DNA of 64,000 nt, taken from assembly GCF_040729435.1 (NCBI RefSeq), contig NZ_CP160398.1, positions 5,251,001-5,315,000 of the forward strand, in the 5' to 3' direction. This document shows, in pieces, positions 45,553 through 55,095 of this stretch. The position numbers and the translations under genes were made by a program. Origin of the DNA: Pseudomonas sp. HOU2. Lineage in GTDB: Bacteria; Pseudomonadota; Gammaproteobacteria; Pseudomonadales; Pseudomonadaceae. How positions within the stretch are numbered: the stretch's first letter is position 1; each line of letters opens with the position of its first letter. The notes beneath the pieces are model-generated. The model had not been told where the DNA came from and searched no databases. It worked only from the letters and a program-made list of their open reading frames with translations.

Positions 45553-47087
45553 CAGGCGTCAGCCTTCTTCAGGAAAGCCTTGAAACGTACCAGTTCGGTC
45601 AGGCGGTAGCCGCGATAGCGACCCATCGCCAGCATGAAACCGACCAGAATCAGCAGGATCGCCGGGAAGGTGAATACGAAGTAAACCAGCTCCGGCACAG
45701 TCATGATCAGGTGCGCCAGCGACGCCGCGAACAGCGTGCCGATCGCCACTTTCATGGCATGGCTGGCGCCGCGTTCTTCCCAGGTGATCGACAGGCGTTC
45801 GATGGTCATGGTCAGAATCACCATCGGGAACAGCGCCACCGACAGACCGCGCTCCAGACCCAGCTTGTGGCTGAACAGGCTGATGGCGGCAATCAGCACC
45901 ACCACGAAGGTCAACACCACCGACAGGCGCGGCAGCATCTGCAGCTTCAAATGTTCCAGATACGAACGTAAAGACAGGCCCAGCGCGGTGATCACGGTAA
46001 ACAGCAGGATGCCGAAGCCCAGTTGCGTTTCGCGGAAGGCCAAGGCGATCAGCACCGGGGTAAAGGTGCCGAGGGTCTGCAGGCCGATCAGGTTGCGCAG
46101 GATCAGGATCACCAGCACGCCGATCGGGATCATCACCATGATCATGAACGTCTGCTGGGTCTGCAGCGGCAGGCCGTACAGCGAGTATTCGAGGAAGTTG
46201 GCGTCGGTGTTTTCGTCGGTCAGCTTGGCCAGACGAATCGCGTTCATCTCGCTGTTGTTCAGGCTGAAGGTCACGTTGGCTTTCTTCGCGCCCTCGATGG
46301 TGATCAGGTTTTCATCACCGGTCCACCACAGCAGGCGGTCGGTCGGCAGGCCTTGCTCGCCGGTTTCCGGGTTGAAGTACAGCCAGTCGTTGCCGTTGAA
46401 ACTGCGCAGCCACAGTTCCGGGGTTTGCGGTTGATCGGCGACGAGGCGGATGGTGTGGACTTTTTCTACCGGCACGTGAGCGATGGACAGCAGCAGTTCG
46501 ACGATCTTCGCCTTGTGCGGTGTCGACGGGTCGCCTGCCAGCAGCAGTTTGACGTTGTCGTCGTTGGCGTTGTTGACGCGTTTGATCGCTTCGCCGATGA
46601 AGGTCTCGACGTCGGCCGAGTGCTGGCGGATCGGCGCGAGCAGAGCTTCGGCGGCGATTTTTTCCGGGCCTTCGATGGCGATGCTGTCGCGGAAGGTCGG
46701 GCCTTTGATCTTGGATTTTTCCGCGGTGTAGCGCTTGGTCAGCACCAGACGGTAATAAAGGGTCTGGTTGCCCTTGGCCCGGCGCGCCGACCAGGTGACC
46801 TTGCGGTTGCCGTCGACGCGGTTGACTGCCACGCCGTAGTTATTGGAGATAAAGCTTTCGTTGAGGCTGACGTAATCGCGGCTCAGCGGTGGCACGAACA
46901 TCTGGACCTTCACCGGGTCCTTGGTGCTGGCGACGAACTCGACTTTGGCGTCGATGTTCCACAAGTCGTCGGTGGCGTCTTCGGTCACCGGGATGCCGAG
47001 TACGAAAATCTGATAGGCCGTAACCGAAACGCCCAGGAGCACCAGAATGGTGATCAGGATTTTCAGGTGGAAGGTTAGAGAACGCAT
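45552..47087 (-). CDS. Inactive transglutaminase fused to seven membrane helices
   Basis: A 511-residue inner-membrane protein. One N-terminal helix (ILITILVLLGVSVTAYQIFV) is followed by a large periplasmic transglutaminase-like domain (about 35-320). The usual catalytic triad is not visible there, as in its family. About seven membrane helices follow (about 325-500). It may sense or present periplasmic peptides to the RimK-like ligase with which it is translationally coupled. The protease gene upstream ends six bases before its start. Confidence 0.92.
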   Translation of the reverse strand: MRSLTFHLKILITILVLLGVSVTAYQIFVLGIPVTEDATDDLWNIDAKVEFVASTKDPVKVQMFVPPLSRDYVSLNESFISNNYGVAVNRVDGNRKVTWSARRAKGNQTLYYRLVLTKRYTAEKSKIKGPTFRDSIAIEGPEKIAAEALLAPIRQHSADVETFIGEAIKRVNNANDDNVKLLLAGDPSTPHKAKIVELLLSIAHVPVEKVHTIRLVADQPQTPELWLRSFNGNDWLYFNPETGEQGLPTDRLLWWTGDENLITIEGAKKANVTFSLNNSEMNAIRLAKLTDENTDANFLEYSLYGLPLQTQQTFMIMVMIPIGVLVILILRNLIGLQTLGTFTPVLIALAFRETQLGFGILLFTVITALGLSLRSYLEHLKLQMLPRLSVVLTFVVVLIAAISLFSHKLGLERGLSVALFPMVILTMTIERLSITWEERGASHAMKVAIGTLFAASLAHLIMTVPELVYFVFTFPAILLILVGFMLAMGRYRGYRLTELVRFKAFLKKADA

Positions 47088-47092
47088 GGAAA

Positions 47093-47629
47093 TTACTCGG
47101 CGGTATGAGCGGCGATGGTGCAGGCAGGTTTGCCGGCAGCGTATTTAAGACTGGGGTCGACCAGCGCGTCGAAGCGTTTCAAGGCTTCGGAGCCGATCAA
47201 AAGCGGGTATTGGAACGCACTTCGGTCGGTCAGGTTCACTTCGATGCTGCGCAGCGCCGTGCCCATGCAGATATCCAGCTCGATCACCGGGCGCGCGGTG
47301 TACTTTTTACCTTCTTCCGGGTCGTAGTCGCCGGCGCGGCGTTTGATCTTGCTGACCCGGGCCAGCGGCCGCTCGATCGGGTGCGAATGCGCCGCGTCGA
47401 TCGCCAGGTAGAAACGCACCCAGGACTCGCCGTTGCGTTTGAAGCGTTTGATATCGCGGGCGCTCAGCGAGGCGGTTTTGGCGCCGGTGTCGAGCTTGGC
47501 CGCGACTTGCAGATTGATGCCGTCAAGCGCTGCATATTCGTTGAGGCCGTACACGGTTTTTTCCCCCGCGGCAGCGAGGCCGGGCAGGCAAAACAGCGCA
47601 AAAAATGTGGGGAAGGGCTTGAGTCTCAT
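47093..47629 (-). CDS. Exported retropepsin-like (ATP-dependent zinc protease family) protein
   Basis: A 178-residue protein with a signal peptide (PFPTFFALFCLPGLAAAGEK) and the aspartic-protease-like motif AKLDTGAKTASLSA. Family members carry the zinc-protease name, but the DTGA motif points to a retropepsin fold. It is the first gene of the three-gene unit with the membrane transglutaminase-like protein and the RimK-like ligase, so all three probably serve one envelope function. Confidence 0.9.
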   Translation of the reverse strand: MRLKPFPTFFALFCLPGLAAAGEKTVYGLNEYAALDGINLQVAAKLDTGAKTASLSARDIKRFKRNGESWVRFYLAIDAAHSHPIERPLARVSKIKRRAGDYDPEEGKKYTARPVIELDICMGTALRSIEVNLTDRSAFQYPLLIGSEALKRFDALVDPSLKYAAGKPACTIAAHTAE

Positions 47630-47802
47630 AAATCCTGGTGCGCAGCGTTCCGTTTTCGGTTCAGGTTCCTGGCAATACTGCGCAAGCTCCTTCGTGTGCC
47701 TATCAGCTTTTTATGACAAGCCGTACAAATGGCCAGCAAATGCGGGCGGCATTCTAGCACGGTGGTTTTATGGCGCCAGCGCTCGCGCCGGTCTATAAAC
47801 AG

Positions 47803-47873
47803 ATCAAAAGATCGCAGCCTGCGGCAGCTCCTACATTGATTCCTGTAGGAGCTGCCGCAGGCTGCGATCTTTT
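47803..47873. repeat. REP doublet, family B, compact
   Basis: Inverted arms AAAGATCGCAGCCTGCGGC and GCCGCAGGCTGCGATCTTT separated by a short loop, between the divergent protease and GntR genes. Confidence 0.9.
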
Positions 47874-47887
47874 CGGGTTATTAGACG

Positions 47888-47899
47888 ATTGTCGACAAT
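47888..47899. promoter_or_regulatory. GntR operator candidate, distal
   Basis: ATTGTCGACAAT is an exact 12-base palindrome 74 bases upstream of the GntR gene. The same TGTCGACAAT core recurs next to the start codon. Confidence 0.7.
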
Positions 47900-47960
47900 A
47901 TCCATTTATCCTTTGACTGATGCCGGCTAATTGGCTAGTTTTTGCCGCATTGGATTTAAA

Positions 47961-47973
47961 GGTGTCGACAATC
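47961..47973. promoter_or_regulatory. GntR operator candidate, at the start codon
   Basis: GGTGTCGACAATC touches the ATG of the GntR gene and repeats the TGTCGACA core of the distal site. Binding here would block both transcription and access to the start, which suggests autoregulation of the prp operon. Confidence 0.65.
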
Positions 47974-48699
47974 ATGCTGGATCAACTCGATCCCCCGGTC
48001 ATCAGCGGCGACGATTCCGAAACACTCTCGGAAAACGTCTTCCGGCGCATCCAGGCGGCCATCGTCAAAGGCGAGATCGCCCCGGGCAGCAAGATCTCCG
48101 AGCCCGAGCTGGCGCGCACTTATGGCATCAGTCGCGGGCCGCTGCGCGAGGCCATCCATCGGCTCGAAGGCCAACGCTTGCTGGTGCGCGTACCGCATGT
48201 CGGCGCGCGGGTGGTGTCGCTCAGCCACGCCGAATTGCTCGAACTCTACGAAATCCGTGAATCCCTCGAAGGCATGGCCTGCCGGCTCGCGGCCGAACGC
48301 ATGAGCGTCGAAGACATCGACGAACTGCGTCGGGTGCTGGAAACCCATGAGCGCGACGCGGCGTTTCAGGCCGGGGTCGGCTACTACCAGCAGGAAGGCG
48401 ATTTCGACTTTCATTACCGGATCATCCAGGGCAGCGGCAACCGCACGCTGACGCAGATGCTTTGCGGCGAGCTGTACCAACTGGTGCGCATGTACCGCAT
48501 CCAGTTTTCCACCACGCCCAACCGCCCGCGTCAGGCCTTCGCCGAACACCACCGGATTCTCGATGCCATCGCCGACCGTGACGGCGAACTCGCGGAATTG
48601 TTGATGCGCCGCCACATCGGCGCCTCGAAACGCAACATCGCCCGTCATTACCAGGACGGCGCCGACAATAAGACAGCCACTGAACGAGGTGAGTCATGA
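47974..48699 (+). CDS. GntR-family (FCD) regulator of the methylcitrate operon
   Basis: A 241-residue repressor-type protein with an N-terminal winged helix (about 15-80: [39 protein letters not shown]) and a helical FCD effector domain. It is the first gene of the prp operon and overlaps prpB by four bases. The likely effector is a methylcitrate-cycle intermediate (inference from position). The two palindromes upstream are its probable operators. Its start at 47974 is fixed by the family N-terminus. Confidence 0.92.
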   Translation: MLDQLDPPVISGDDSETLSENVFRRIQAAIVKGEIAPGSKISEPELARTYGISRGPLREAIHRLEGQRLLVRVPHVGARVVSLSHAELLELYEIRESLEGMACRLAAERMSVEDIDELRRVLETHERDAAFQAGVGYYQQEGDFDFHYRIIQGSGNRTLTQMLCGELYQLVRMYRIQFSTTPNRPRQAFAEHHRILDAIADRDGELAELLMRRHIGASKRNIARHYQDGADNKTATERGES

Positions 48700-49586
48700 G
48701 TTCCAAGCAGAACACTCCAGGCCAGCGTTTCCGCGATGCGGTCGCCAGCGAGCATCCATTGCAGGTGGTCGGCGCGATCAACGCCAACCACGCGCTGCTG
48801 GCCAAGCGCGCCGGGTTCAAGGCGATCTACCTGTCCGGTGGCGGGGTGGCCGCAGGCTCGCTCGGCGTGCCGGATCTGGGCATCACCGGCCTGGATGACG
48901 TGCTCACCGACGTGCGGCGCATCACCGACGTCTGCGACCTGCCGCTGCTGGTGGATGTCGACACCGGTTTCGGTTCGTCGGCGTTCAACGTGGCGCGCAC
49001 CGTGAAGTCGATGATCAAGTTCGGCGCCGCGGCAATTCACATTGAGGATCAGGTCGGCGCCAAGCGCTGCGGCCACCGTCCGAACAAGGAAATCGTCAGC
49101 CAGCAGGAAATGGTCGACCGCATCAAGGCCGCGGTCGATGCGCGCACCGACGACAGCTTCGTGATCATGGCGCGTACCGATGCGCTGGCGGTTGAAGGTC
49201 TGGAGTCGGCACTGGATCGCGCCGCCGCGTGCATCGAGGCCGGCGCCGACATGATCTTCCCGGAAGCCATCACCGAGCTTGAGATGTACAAGCTGTTCGC
49301 CAATCGGGTGAAGGCGCCGATCCTCGCCAACATCACCGAGTTCGGCTCCACCCCGCTGTACACCACCGAGCAACTGGCCGGCGCCGACGTGTCGCTGGTG
49401 CTGTACCCGCTGTCGGCGTTCCGCGCGATGAACAAGGCAGCGGAAAACGTCTACACCGCGATCCGCCGCGACGGCACCCAGCAGAATGTCATCGACACCA
49501 TGCAGACGCGCATGGAGCTTTACGATCGCATCGACTACCACACGTTCGAGCAGAAGCTTGATGCGTTGTTTGCCGCTAAAAAATAA
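48696..49586 (+). CDS. prpB: 2-Methylisocitrate lyase
   Basis: PrpB cleaves 2-methylisocitrate to pyruvate and succinate, the last step of the methylcitrate cycle. The 296-residue protein belongs to the isocitrate lyase/PEP mutase superfamily. It shows VDVDTGFG, the [15 protein letters not shown] loop with the catalytic Cys, and [12 protein letters not shown]. It overlaps the regulator gene by four bases. A REP doublet directly follows its stop, within the operon. Confidence 0.96.
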   Translation: MSSKQNTPGQRFRDAVASEHPLQVVGAINANHALLAKRAGFKAIYLSGGGVAAGSLGVPDLGITGLDDVLTDVRRITDVCDLPLLVDVDTGFGSSAFNVARTVKSMIKFGAAAIHIEDQVGAKRCGHRPNKEIVSQQEMVDRIKAAVDARTDDSFVIMARTDALAVEGLESALDRAAACIEAGADMIFPEAITELEMYKLFANRVKAPILANITEFGSTPLYTTEQLAGADVSLVLYPLSAFRAMNKAAENVYTAIRRDGTQQNVIDTMQTRMELYDRIDYHTFEQKLDALFAAKK

Positions 49587-49675
49587 AGATCAAAAGATCG
49601 CAGCCTTCGGCAGCTCCTACATCAACCGCATTTCCCTGTAGGAGCTGACGAGTGCAACGAGGCTGCGATCTTTTG
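49587..49675. repeat. REP doublet, family B, inside the prp operon
   Basis: Inverted arms AAAAGATCGCAGCCTTCGGC and GAGGCTGCGATCTTTT between prpB and prpC. The right arm has a short insertion (GACGAGTGCAACGAGG). It may reduce or stabilise the distal transcript. Confidence 0.88.
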
Positions 49676-49728
49676 CCAACAACACCGTAATTGCAGATTC
49701 CCTAACAAATTCAAGATTGGAGACAGCA

Positions 49729-50856
49729 ATGGCCGAAGCAAAAGTACTCAGTGGCGCCGGGCTCCGGGGCCAAGTTGCCGGGCAAACCGCATTGTCCACC
49801 GTGGGCCAGGCCGGTGCCGGGCTGACTTATCGCGGTTACGACGTGCGTGAACTGGCAGCAGACGCACAATTTGAAGAAGTGGCATACCTGCTGCTGTACG
49901 GCGAACTGCCGACCCAGGCGCAACTCGACGCTTACCAGCAAAAGCTGAGCAAGCTGCGCGACCTGCCGCAGGCACTGAAAGAAGTCCTGGAACGCATCCC
50001 CGCCGACGCTCACCCGATGGACGTGATGCGCACCGGTTGCTCGTTCCTCGGCAACCTCGAGCCGGAGAAAGACTTCTCCGAACAACGCGACAAGACCGAC
50101 CGCTTGCTCGCCGCATTCCCGGCGATCATGTGCTACTGGTATCGCTTCAGCCACGACGGCAAGCGCATCAACTGCGTCAGCGACGAGCCGACCATCGGCG
50201 GTCACTTCCTGCACCTGCTGCACGACAAGAAGCCGAGCGAACTGCACGTCAAAGTGATGAACGTGTCGCTGATCCTTTACGCCGAGCACGAATTCAACGC
50301 CTCGACCTTTACCGCTCGCGTTTGCGCGTCGACCCTGTCCGACCTGTATTCCTGCGTCACCGCCGCGATCGGTTCGTTGCGGGGCCCGCTGCACGGCGGT
50401 GCCAACGAGGCGGCGATGGAAATGATCGAGCGCTTCTCGTCGCCGGAAGAGGCGATCAAAGGCACCCTCGGCATGCTCGAACGCAAGGACAAGATCATGG
50501 GCTTCGGCCACGCGATCTATAAGGACAGCGATCCGCGCAACGAGGTGATCAAGGGCTGGTCGAAAAAACTTGCCGACGAAGTCGGTGACAAGGTGTTGTT
50601 CCCGGTTTCCGAAGCCATCGACAAGACCATGTGGGAGCAGAAAAAACTGTTCCCCAACGCCGACTTCTATCATGCCTCGGCGTACCACTTCATGGGCATC
50701 CCGACCAAGCTGTTCACGCCGATCTTCGTCTGCTCGCGCCTGACCGGCTGGGCCGCGCACGTGTTCGAACAACGCGCCAACAACCGCATCATCCGTCCAA
50801 GCGCCGAGTACATCGGCGTCGAACAGCGCAAGTTCGTGCCAATCGAACGTCGCTGA
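49729..50856 (+). CDS. prpC: 2-Methylcitrate synthase
   Basis: PrpC condenses propionyl-CoA with oxaloacetate. The 375-residue citrate-synthase-fold protein keeps catalytic His in GPLHGGANEAAM and GFGHAIYK, with the Asp/Arg region DPRNEVIKGW. I chose the ATG at 49729 with GGAG upstream; an earlier in-frame ATG four codons before lacks a site. It is the second enzyme gene of the prp operon. Confidence 0.96.
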   Translation: MAEAKVLSGAGLRGQVAGQTALSTVGQAGAGLTYRGYDVRELAADAQFEEVAYLLLYGELPTQAQLDAYQQKLSKLRDLPQALKEVLERIPADAHPMDVMRTGCSFLGNLEPEKDFSEQRDKTDRLLAAFPAIMCYWYRFSHDGKRINCVSDEPTIGGHFLHLLHDKKPSELHVKVMNVSLILYAEHEFNASTFTARVCASTLSDLYSCVTAAIGSLRGPLHGGANEAAMEMIERFSSPEEAIKGTLGMLERKDKIMGFGHAIYKDSDPRNEVIKGWSKKLADEVGDKVLFPVSEAIDKTMWEQKKLFPNADFYHASAYHFMGIPTKLFTPIFVCSRLTGWAAHVFEQRANNRIIRPSAEYIGVEQRKFVPIERR

Positions 50857-50897
50857 ATGGGGAGGGCCGAACACGGATCTTGAACTGCAACGAAATC

Positions 50898-50992
50898 CCT
50901 GTGGGAGCTGGCTTGCCAGCGATAGCGTTAGGTCAGTCAGCATCTATGTCGGATGTTACTCCGTCATCGCTGGCAAGCCAGCTCCCACAGGG
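50898..50992. repeat. REP doublet, family C, inside the prp operon
   Basis: Inverted arms GGGAGCTGGCTTGCCAGC between prpC and acnD. Confidence 0.9.
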
Positions 50993-51062
50993 TTCAGTGT
51001 GAATTTCAGGGTTGATGTCCGGCCCCTCCCTTTGAAACTACCGTGACCCGAGTCCTGACCCG

Positions 51063-53657
51063 ATGAACACAGCATTCCGCAAAAACCTGCCCGGCAGTTC
51101 CCTGGATTATTTCGACGTCCGTGCGGCGGTCGAGGCGATTCAGCCCGGCAGCTACGACACCCTGCCGTACACCTCCCGCGTGCTGGCGGAAAACCTCGTG
51201 CGTCGCTGCGACCCGGCCACGCTTACCGATTCGCTGAAGCAACTGATCGAGCGCAAACGTGACCTCGACTTCCCATGGTTCCCGGCGCGTGTGGTGTGCC
51301 ACGACATTCTTGGCCAGACCGCACTGGTCGACCTCGCCGGCCTGCGTGACGCGATCGCCCAGCAAGGCGGCGATCCGGCGCAAGTCAACCCGGTGGTGCC
51401 GACGCAACTGATCGTTGACCACTCGCTGGCGGTGGAGGCGGGCGGTTTTGACCCGCAGGCATTCGAGAAAAACCGCGCCATCGAAGACCGGCGCAACGAA
51501 GACCGTTTCCACTTCATCAACTGGACCAAAAAGGCCTTCAAGAACGTCGACGTGATCCCGCCGGGCAACGGCATCATGCACCAGATCAACCTGGAGAAAA
51601 TGTCCCCGGTGATTCAGGTGCGCGACGGCGTGGCGTTCCCCGACACCTGCGTCGGCACCGACAGCCACACCCCGCACGTCGATGCGCTGGGCGTGATCGC
51701 CATCGGCGTTGGCGGTCTCGAAGCCGAGAGCGTGATGCTCGGTCGCGCCTCGTGGATGCGCCTGCCGGAAAGCGTCGGCGTCGAACTGACGGGCAATCTG
51801 CAGCCGGGCATCACCGCCACCGACATGGTGCTGGCGCTGACCGAATACCTGCGCAAACAGAAAGTCGTCGGTGCCTGGCTGGAGTTCTTCGGCGAAGGCG
51901 CGTCCGCGCTGACCCTCGGTGACCGCGCGACCATCTCCAACATGGCCCCGGAATACGGCGCCACCGCGGCGATGTTCTACATCGACCAGCAGACCATCGA
52001 CTACCTGAAACTCACCGGTCGCGAAGACCAGCAAGTGCAACTGGTCGAGCAGTACGCCAAACTCAACGGCCTGTGGGCCGACAGCCTGAAGGGCGCGCAA
52101 TACGAGCGTGGCCTGACGTTCGACTTGTCGTCCGTGGTGCGCAACATGGCCGGCCCGAGCAACCCGCACGCCCGCGTGGCGGTGGCGGATCTGGCGGCCA
52201 AAGGCATCTCCGGGCAGTGGGATGACGTGCCGGGGCAAATGCCTGACGGCGCGGTGATCATCGCGGCCATCACCAGCTGCACCAACACCAGCAACCCGCG
52301 CAACGTGATCGCCGCCGGTCTGCTGGCGCGCAACGCCAACAAGCTCGGCCTGACCCGCAAGCCGTGGGTCAAATCCTCGCTGGCACCGGGTTCGAAAACC
52401 GTGGCGCTGTACCTCGATGAAGCGGGGCTGACCACGGAGCTGGAGCAACTCGGTTTCGGCGTCGTCGCGTTTGCCTGCACCACTTGCAACGGCATGTCCG
52501 GCGCCCTCGATCCGGTGATCCAGCAAGAGATCATCGACCGCGATCTGTATGCGACGGCCGTGCTTTCCGGTAACCGCAACTTTGACGGGCGCATTCACCC
52601 GTACGCCAAACAGGCGTTCCTCGCGTCGCCGCCGCTGGTGGTCGCTTACGCCATCGCCGGGACCATCCGTTTCGACATCGAGAAAGATGTGCTGGGCGTG
52701 GTCGACGGCAAGGAAATCCGCCTGAAAGACATCTGGCCGAGCGACGAAGAAATCGACGCCGTGGTGAAGTCGTCGGTCAAGCCGGAGCAGTTCCGTCAGG
52801 TCTACATTCCGATGTTCGCCATCCACGAAGACACCGGCCCGAAAGTCACGCCGCTGTACGACTGGCGCGAGATGAGCACCTACATTCGGCGTCCGCCGTA
52901 CTGGGAAGGTGCGCTGGCCGGTGCGCGGCCGCTGAAGGGCATGCGCCCGCTGGCGGTGCTGCCGGACAACATCACCACCGATCACCTGTCACCCTCCAAC
53001 GCGATCATGCTCGACAGCGCCGCCGGCGAATACCTGGCGAAAATGGGCCTGCCGGAAGAGGACTTCAACTCCTACGCCACGCACCGCGGCGACCACTTGA
53101 CCGCGCAGCGTGCGACCTTCGCCAACCCGAAACTGTTCAACGAAATGGTTCAGGAAAACGGCAAGGTCAAACAGGGGGCGCTGGCGCGGGTCGAGCCGGA
53201 AGGCAAGGTCATGCGCATGTGGGAAGCCATTGAAACCTACATGGAGCGCAAGCAGCCGCTGATCATCATCGCCGGTGCCGATTACGGTCAGGGTTCGTCC
53301 CGCGACTGGGCGGCCAAGGGCGTGCGTCTGGCGGGTGTGGAGGCGATCGTCGCCGAAGGTTTCGAGCGCATCCACCGCACCAACCTGGTGGGCATGGGCG
53401 TATTGCCGCTGGAGTTCAAACCGGGCACCGACCGTCACACGCTGGCCATCGACGGCAGCGAAACCTACGACGTGATCGGCGCCCGCACTCCGCGCGCCGA
53501 CCTGACGCTGGTGATCCATCGCAAGTCCGGCGAGCGCGTTGAAGTGCCGGTGACCTGCCGTCTGGACACCGCTGAAGAGGTGTCGATCTACGAGGCTGGC
53601 GGCGTGTTGCAGCGCTTCGCCCAGGACTTCCTCGAAGAGTCGGCGGTTGCCGTTTAA
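51063..53657 (+). CDS. acnD: Fe/S-dependent 2-methylisocitrate dehydratase AcnD
   Basis: AcnD is an aconitase-type enzyme that dehydrates 2-methylcitrate to 2-methylaconitate. The 864-residue length is normal. The 4Fe-4S ligands are visible in ITSCTNTSNP and CTTCNGMSG. The swivel domain carries ADYGQGSSRDWAAKG near the C-terminus. In Pseudomonas-type operons it works with PrpF, replacing the simple PrpD route, but prpD is also present here. Confidence 0.95.
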   Translation: MNTAFRKNLPGSSLDYFDVRAAVEAIQPGSYDTLPYTSRVLAENLVRRCDPATLTDSLKQLIERKRDLDFPWFPARVVCHDILGQTALVDLAGLRDAIAQQGGDPAQVNPVVPTQLIVDHSLAVEAGGFDPQAFEKNRAIEDRRNEDRFHFINWTKKAFKNVDVIPPGNGIMHQINLEKMSPVIQVRDGVAFPDTCVGTDSHTPHVDALGVIAIGVGGLEAESVMLGRASWMRLPESVGVELTGNLQPGITATDMVLALTEYLRKQKVVGAWLEFFGEGASALTLGDRATISNMAPEYGATAAMFYIDQQTIDYLKLTGREDQQVQLVEQYAKLNGLWADSLKGAQYERGLTFDLSSVVRNMAGPSNPHARVAVADLAAKGISGQWDDVPGQMPDGAVIIAAITSCTNTSNPRNVIAAGLLARNANKLGLTRKPWVKSSLAPGSKTVALYLDEAGLTTELEQLGFGVVAFACTTCNGMSGALDPVIQQEIIDRDLYATAVLSGNRNFDGRIHPYAKQAFLASPPLVVAYAIAGTIRFDIEKDVLGVVDGKEIRLKDIWPSDEEIDAVVKSSVKPEQFRQVYIPMFAIHEDTGPKVTPLYDWREMSTYIRRPPYWEGALAGARPLKGMRPLAVLPDNITTDHLSPSNAIMLDSAAGEYLAKMGLPEEDFNSYATHRGDHLTAQRATFANPKLFNEMVQENGKVKQGALARVEPEGKVMRMWEAIETYMERKQPLIIIAGADYGQGSSRDWAAKGVRLAGVEAIVAEGFERIHRTNLVGMGVLPLEFKPGTDRHTLAIDGSETYDVIGARTPRADLTLVIHRKSGERVEVPVTCRLDTAEEVSIYEAGGVLQRFAQDFLEESAVAV

Positions 53658-53712
53658 ATCACGTAGTGCGAGCGCGGGTCGGTTGACCCGCGTTTGCTGT
53701 TAAGGAGCAACC

Positions 53713-54903
53713 ATGGCTCACACACCACAGATCAAAATCCCCGCCACCTACATGCGTGGCGGTACCAGCAAAGGCGTGTTCTTCAGCCTCAAGGATCTGC
53801 CCGAAGCCGCGCAGATTCCCGGCCCGGCCCGCGATGCCTTGCTGTTGCGGGTGATCGGCAGCCCCGACCCGTACGACAAGCAGATCGACGGCATGGGCGG
53901 CGCCACGTCGAGCACCAGCAAAACAGTAATCCTGTCGAAAAGCATCAAGGCTGATCACGACGTCGATTACCTGTTCGGTCAGGTGTCGATCGATAAACCG
54001 TTCGTCGACTGGAGCGGCAACTGCGGCAACCTCTCGGCGGCGGTCGGTTCGTTCGCCATCAGCAACGGTCTGGTGGAGGCCAGCCGCATCCCGCACAACG
54101 GCGTGGCGGTGGTGCGCGTGTGGCAGGCCAACATTGGCAAGACCATCATCGCCCACGTGCCGATCACCAATGGCGAAGTGCAGGAAACCGGTGATTTCGA
54201 ACTCGATGGCGTGACCTTTCCGGCCGCCGAAGTGCAGGTCGAATTCATCGATCCGGCGGCGGAAGAAGAAGGCGGCGGCGGTTCGATGTTCCCCACCGGC
54301 AACCTGATCGATCAGCTTGAGGTGCCGGGTGTCGGCACGTTCCAGGCGACCATGATCAATGCCGGGATCCCGACGATTTTTGTCAACGCCGCAGACATCG
54401 GCTACACCGGCACCGAGCTGCAAAGCGCGATCAACAGCGACCCGCAAGCCCTGCAGATGTTCGAAACCATCCGCGCCTACGGTGCGTTGCGCATGGGCCT
54501 GATTTCCAGTCTGGACGAAGCGGCCAAGCGACAGCACACGCCGAAAGTCGCGTTCGTCGCCAAGCCTGCGGATTACATCGCGTCCAGCGGCAAGGCGATT
54601 GCCGCCGCTGATGTGGATCTGCTGGTGCGTGCGTTGTCGATGGGCAAATTGCACCACGCGATGATGGGCACGGCGGCGGTGGCAATCGGCACGGCGGCAG
54701 CGATTTCCGGGACTCTGGTGAATCTCGCTGCGGGCGGTGTCGAGCGCAATGCCGTGCGCTTCGGCCATCCCTCCGGAACCTTGCGCGTGGGTGCCGAAGC
54801 CAGCCTGGAAAACGGTGAGTGGGTGGTGAAAAAGGCCATCATGAGCCGCAGTGCGCGGGTGCTGATGGAAGGCTACGTGCGCATCCCCCGCGACGCCTTC
54901 TGA
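53713..54903 (+). CDS. prpF: 2-Methylaconitate cis-trans isomerase
   Basis: PrpF isomerises the 2-methylaconitate made by AcnD so that aconitase can finish the cycle. The 396-residue diaminopimelate-epimerase-like fold shows TYMRGGTSKGVFF, GGATSSTSKT and SGNCGNLSAAVG. The gene follows acnD after 55 bases, with AAGGAG before the ATG. Confidence 0.95.
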   Translation: MAHTPQIKIPATYMRGGTSKGVFFSLKDLPEAAQIPGPARDALLLRVIGSPDPYDKQIDGMGGATSSTSKTVILSKSIKADHDVDYLFGQVSIDKPFVDWSGNCGNLSAAVGSFAISNGLVEASRIPHNGVAVVRVWQANIGKTIIAHVPITNGEVQETGDFELDGVTFPAAEVQVEFIDPAAEEEGGGGSMFPTGNLIDQLEVPGVGTFQATMINAGIPTIFVNAADIGYTGTELQSAINSDPQALQMFETIRAYGALRMGLISSLDEAAKRQHTPKVAFVAKPADYIASSGKAIAAADVDLLVRALSMGKLHHAMMGTAAVAIGTAAAISGTLVNLAAGGVERNAVRFGHPSGTLRVGAEASLENGEWVVKKAIMSRSARVLMEGYVRIPRDAF

Positions 54904-54917
54904 CCCAACACATAACC

Positions 54918-55019
54918 CCTGTAGGAGCTGCCGAAGGCTGCGATCTTTTGATCTTGTTTTTCAAGATCAAGATCAAGATCAAGATCAAAGGATCGCAGCC
55001 TGCGGCAGCTCCTACAGGG
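54918..55019. repeat. REP doublet, family B with expanded AAGATC loop
   Basis: Arms GTAGGAGCTGCC...GCTGCGATCTTTT and the complement enclose a loop in which AAGATC is repeated about four times in tandem. It lies between prpF and prpD. Confidence 0.9.
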
Positions 55020-55095
55020 ATTGCATTTCAATAATAAAAATTTGCCAGCCTGAACCGAGGTCCCATCAACGAACCACTGCAAGAGTGAATCGAAC

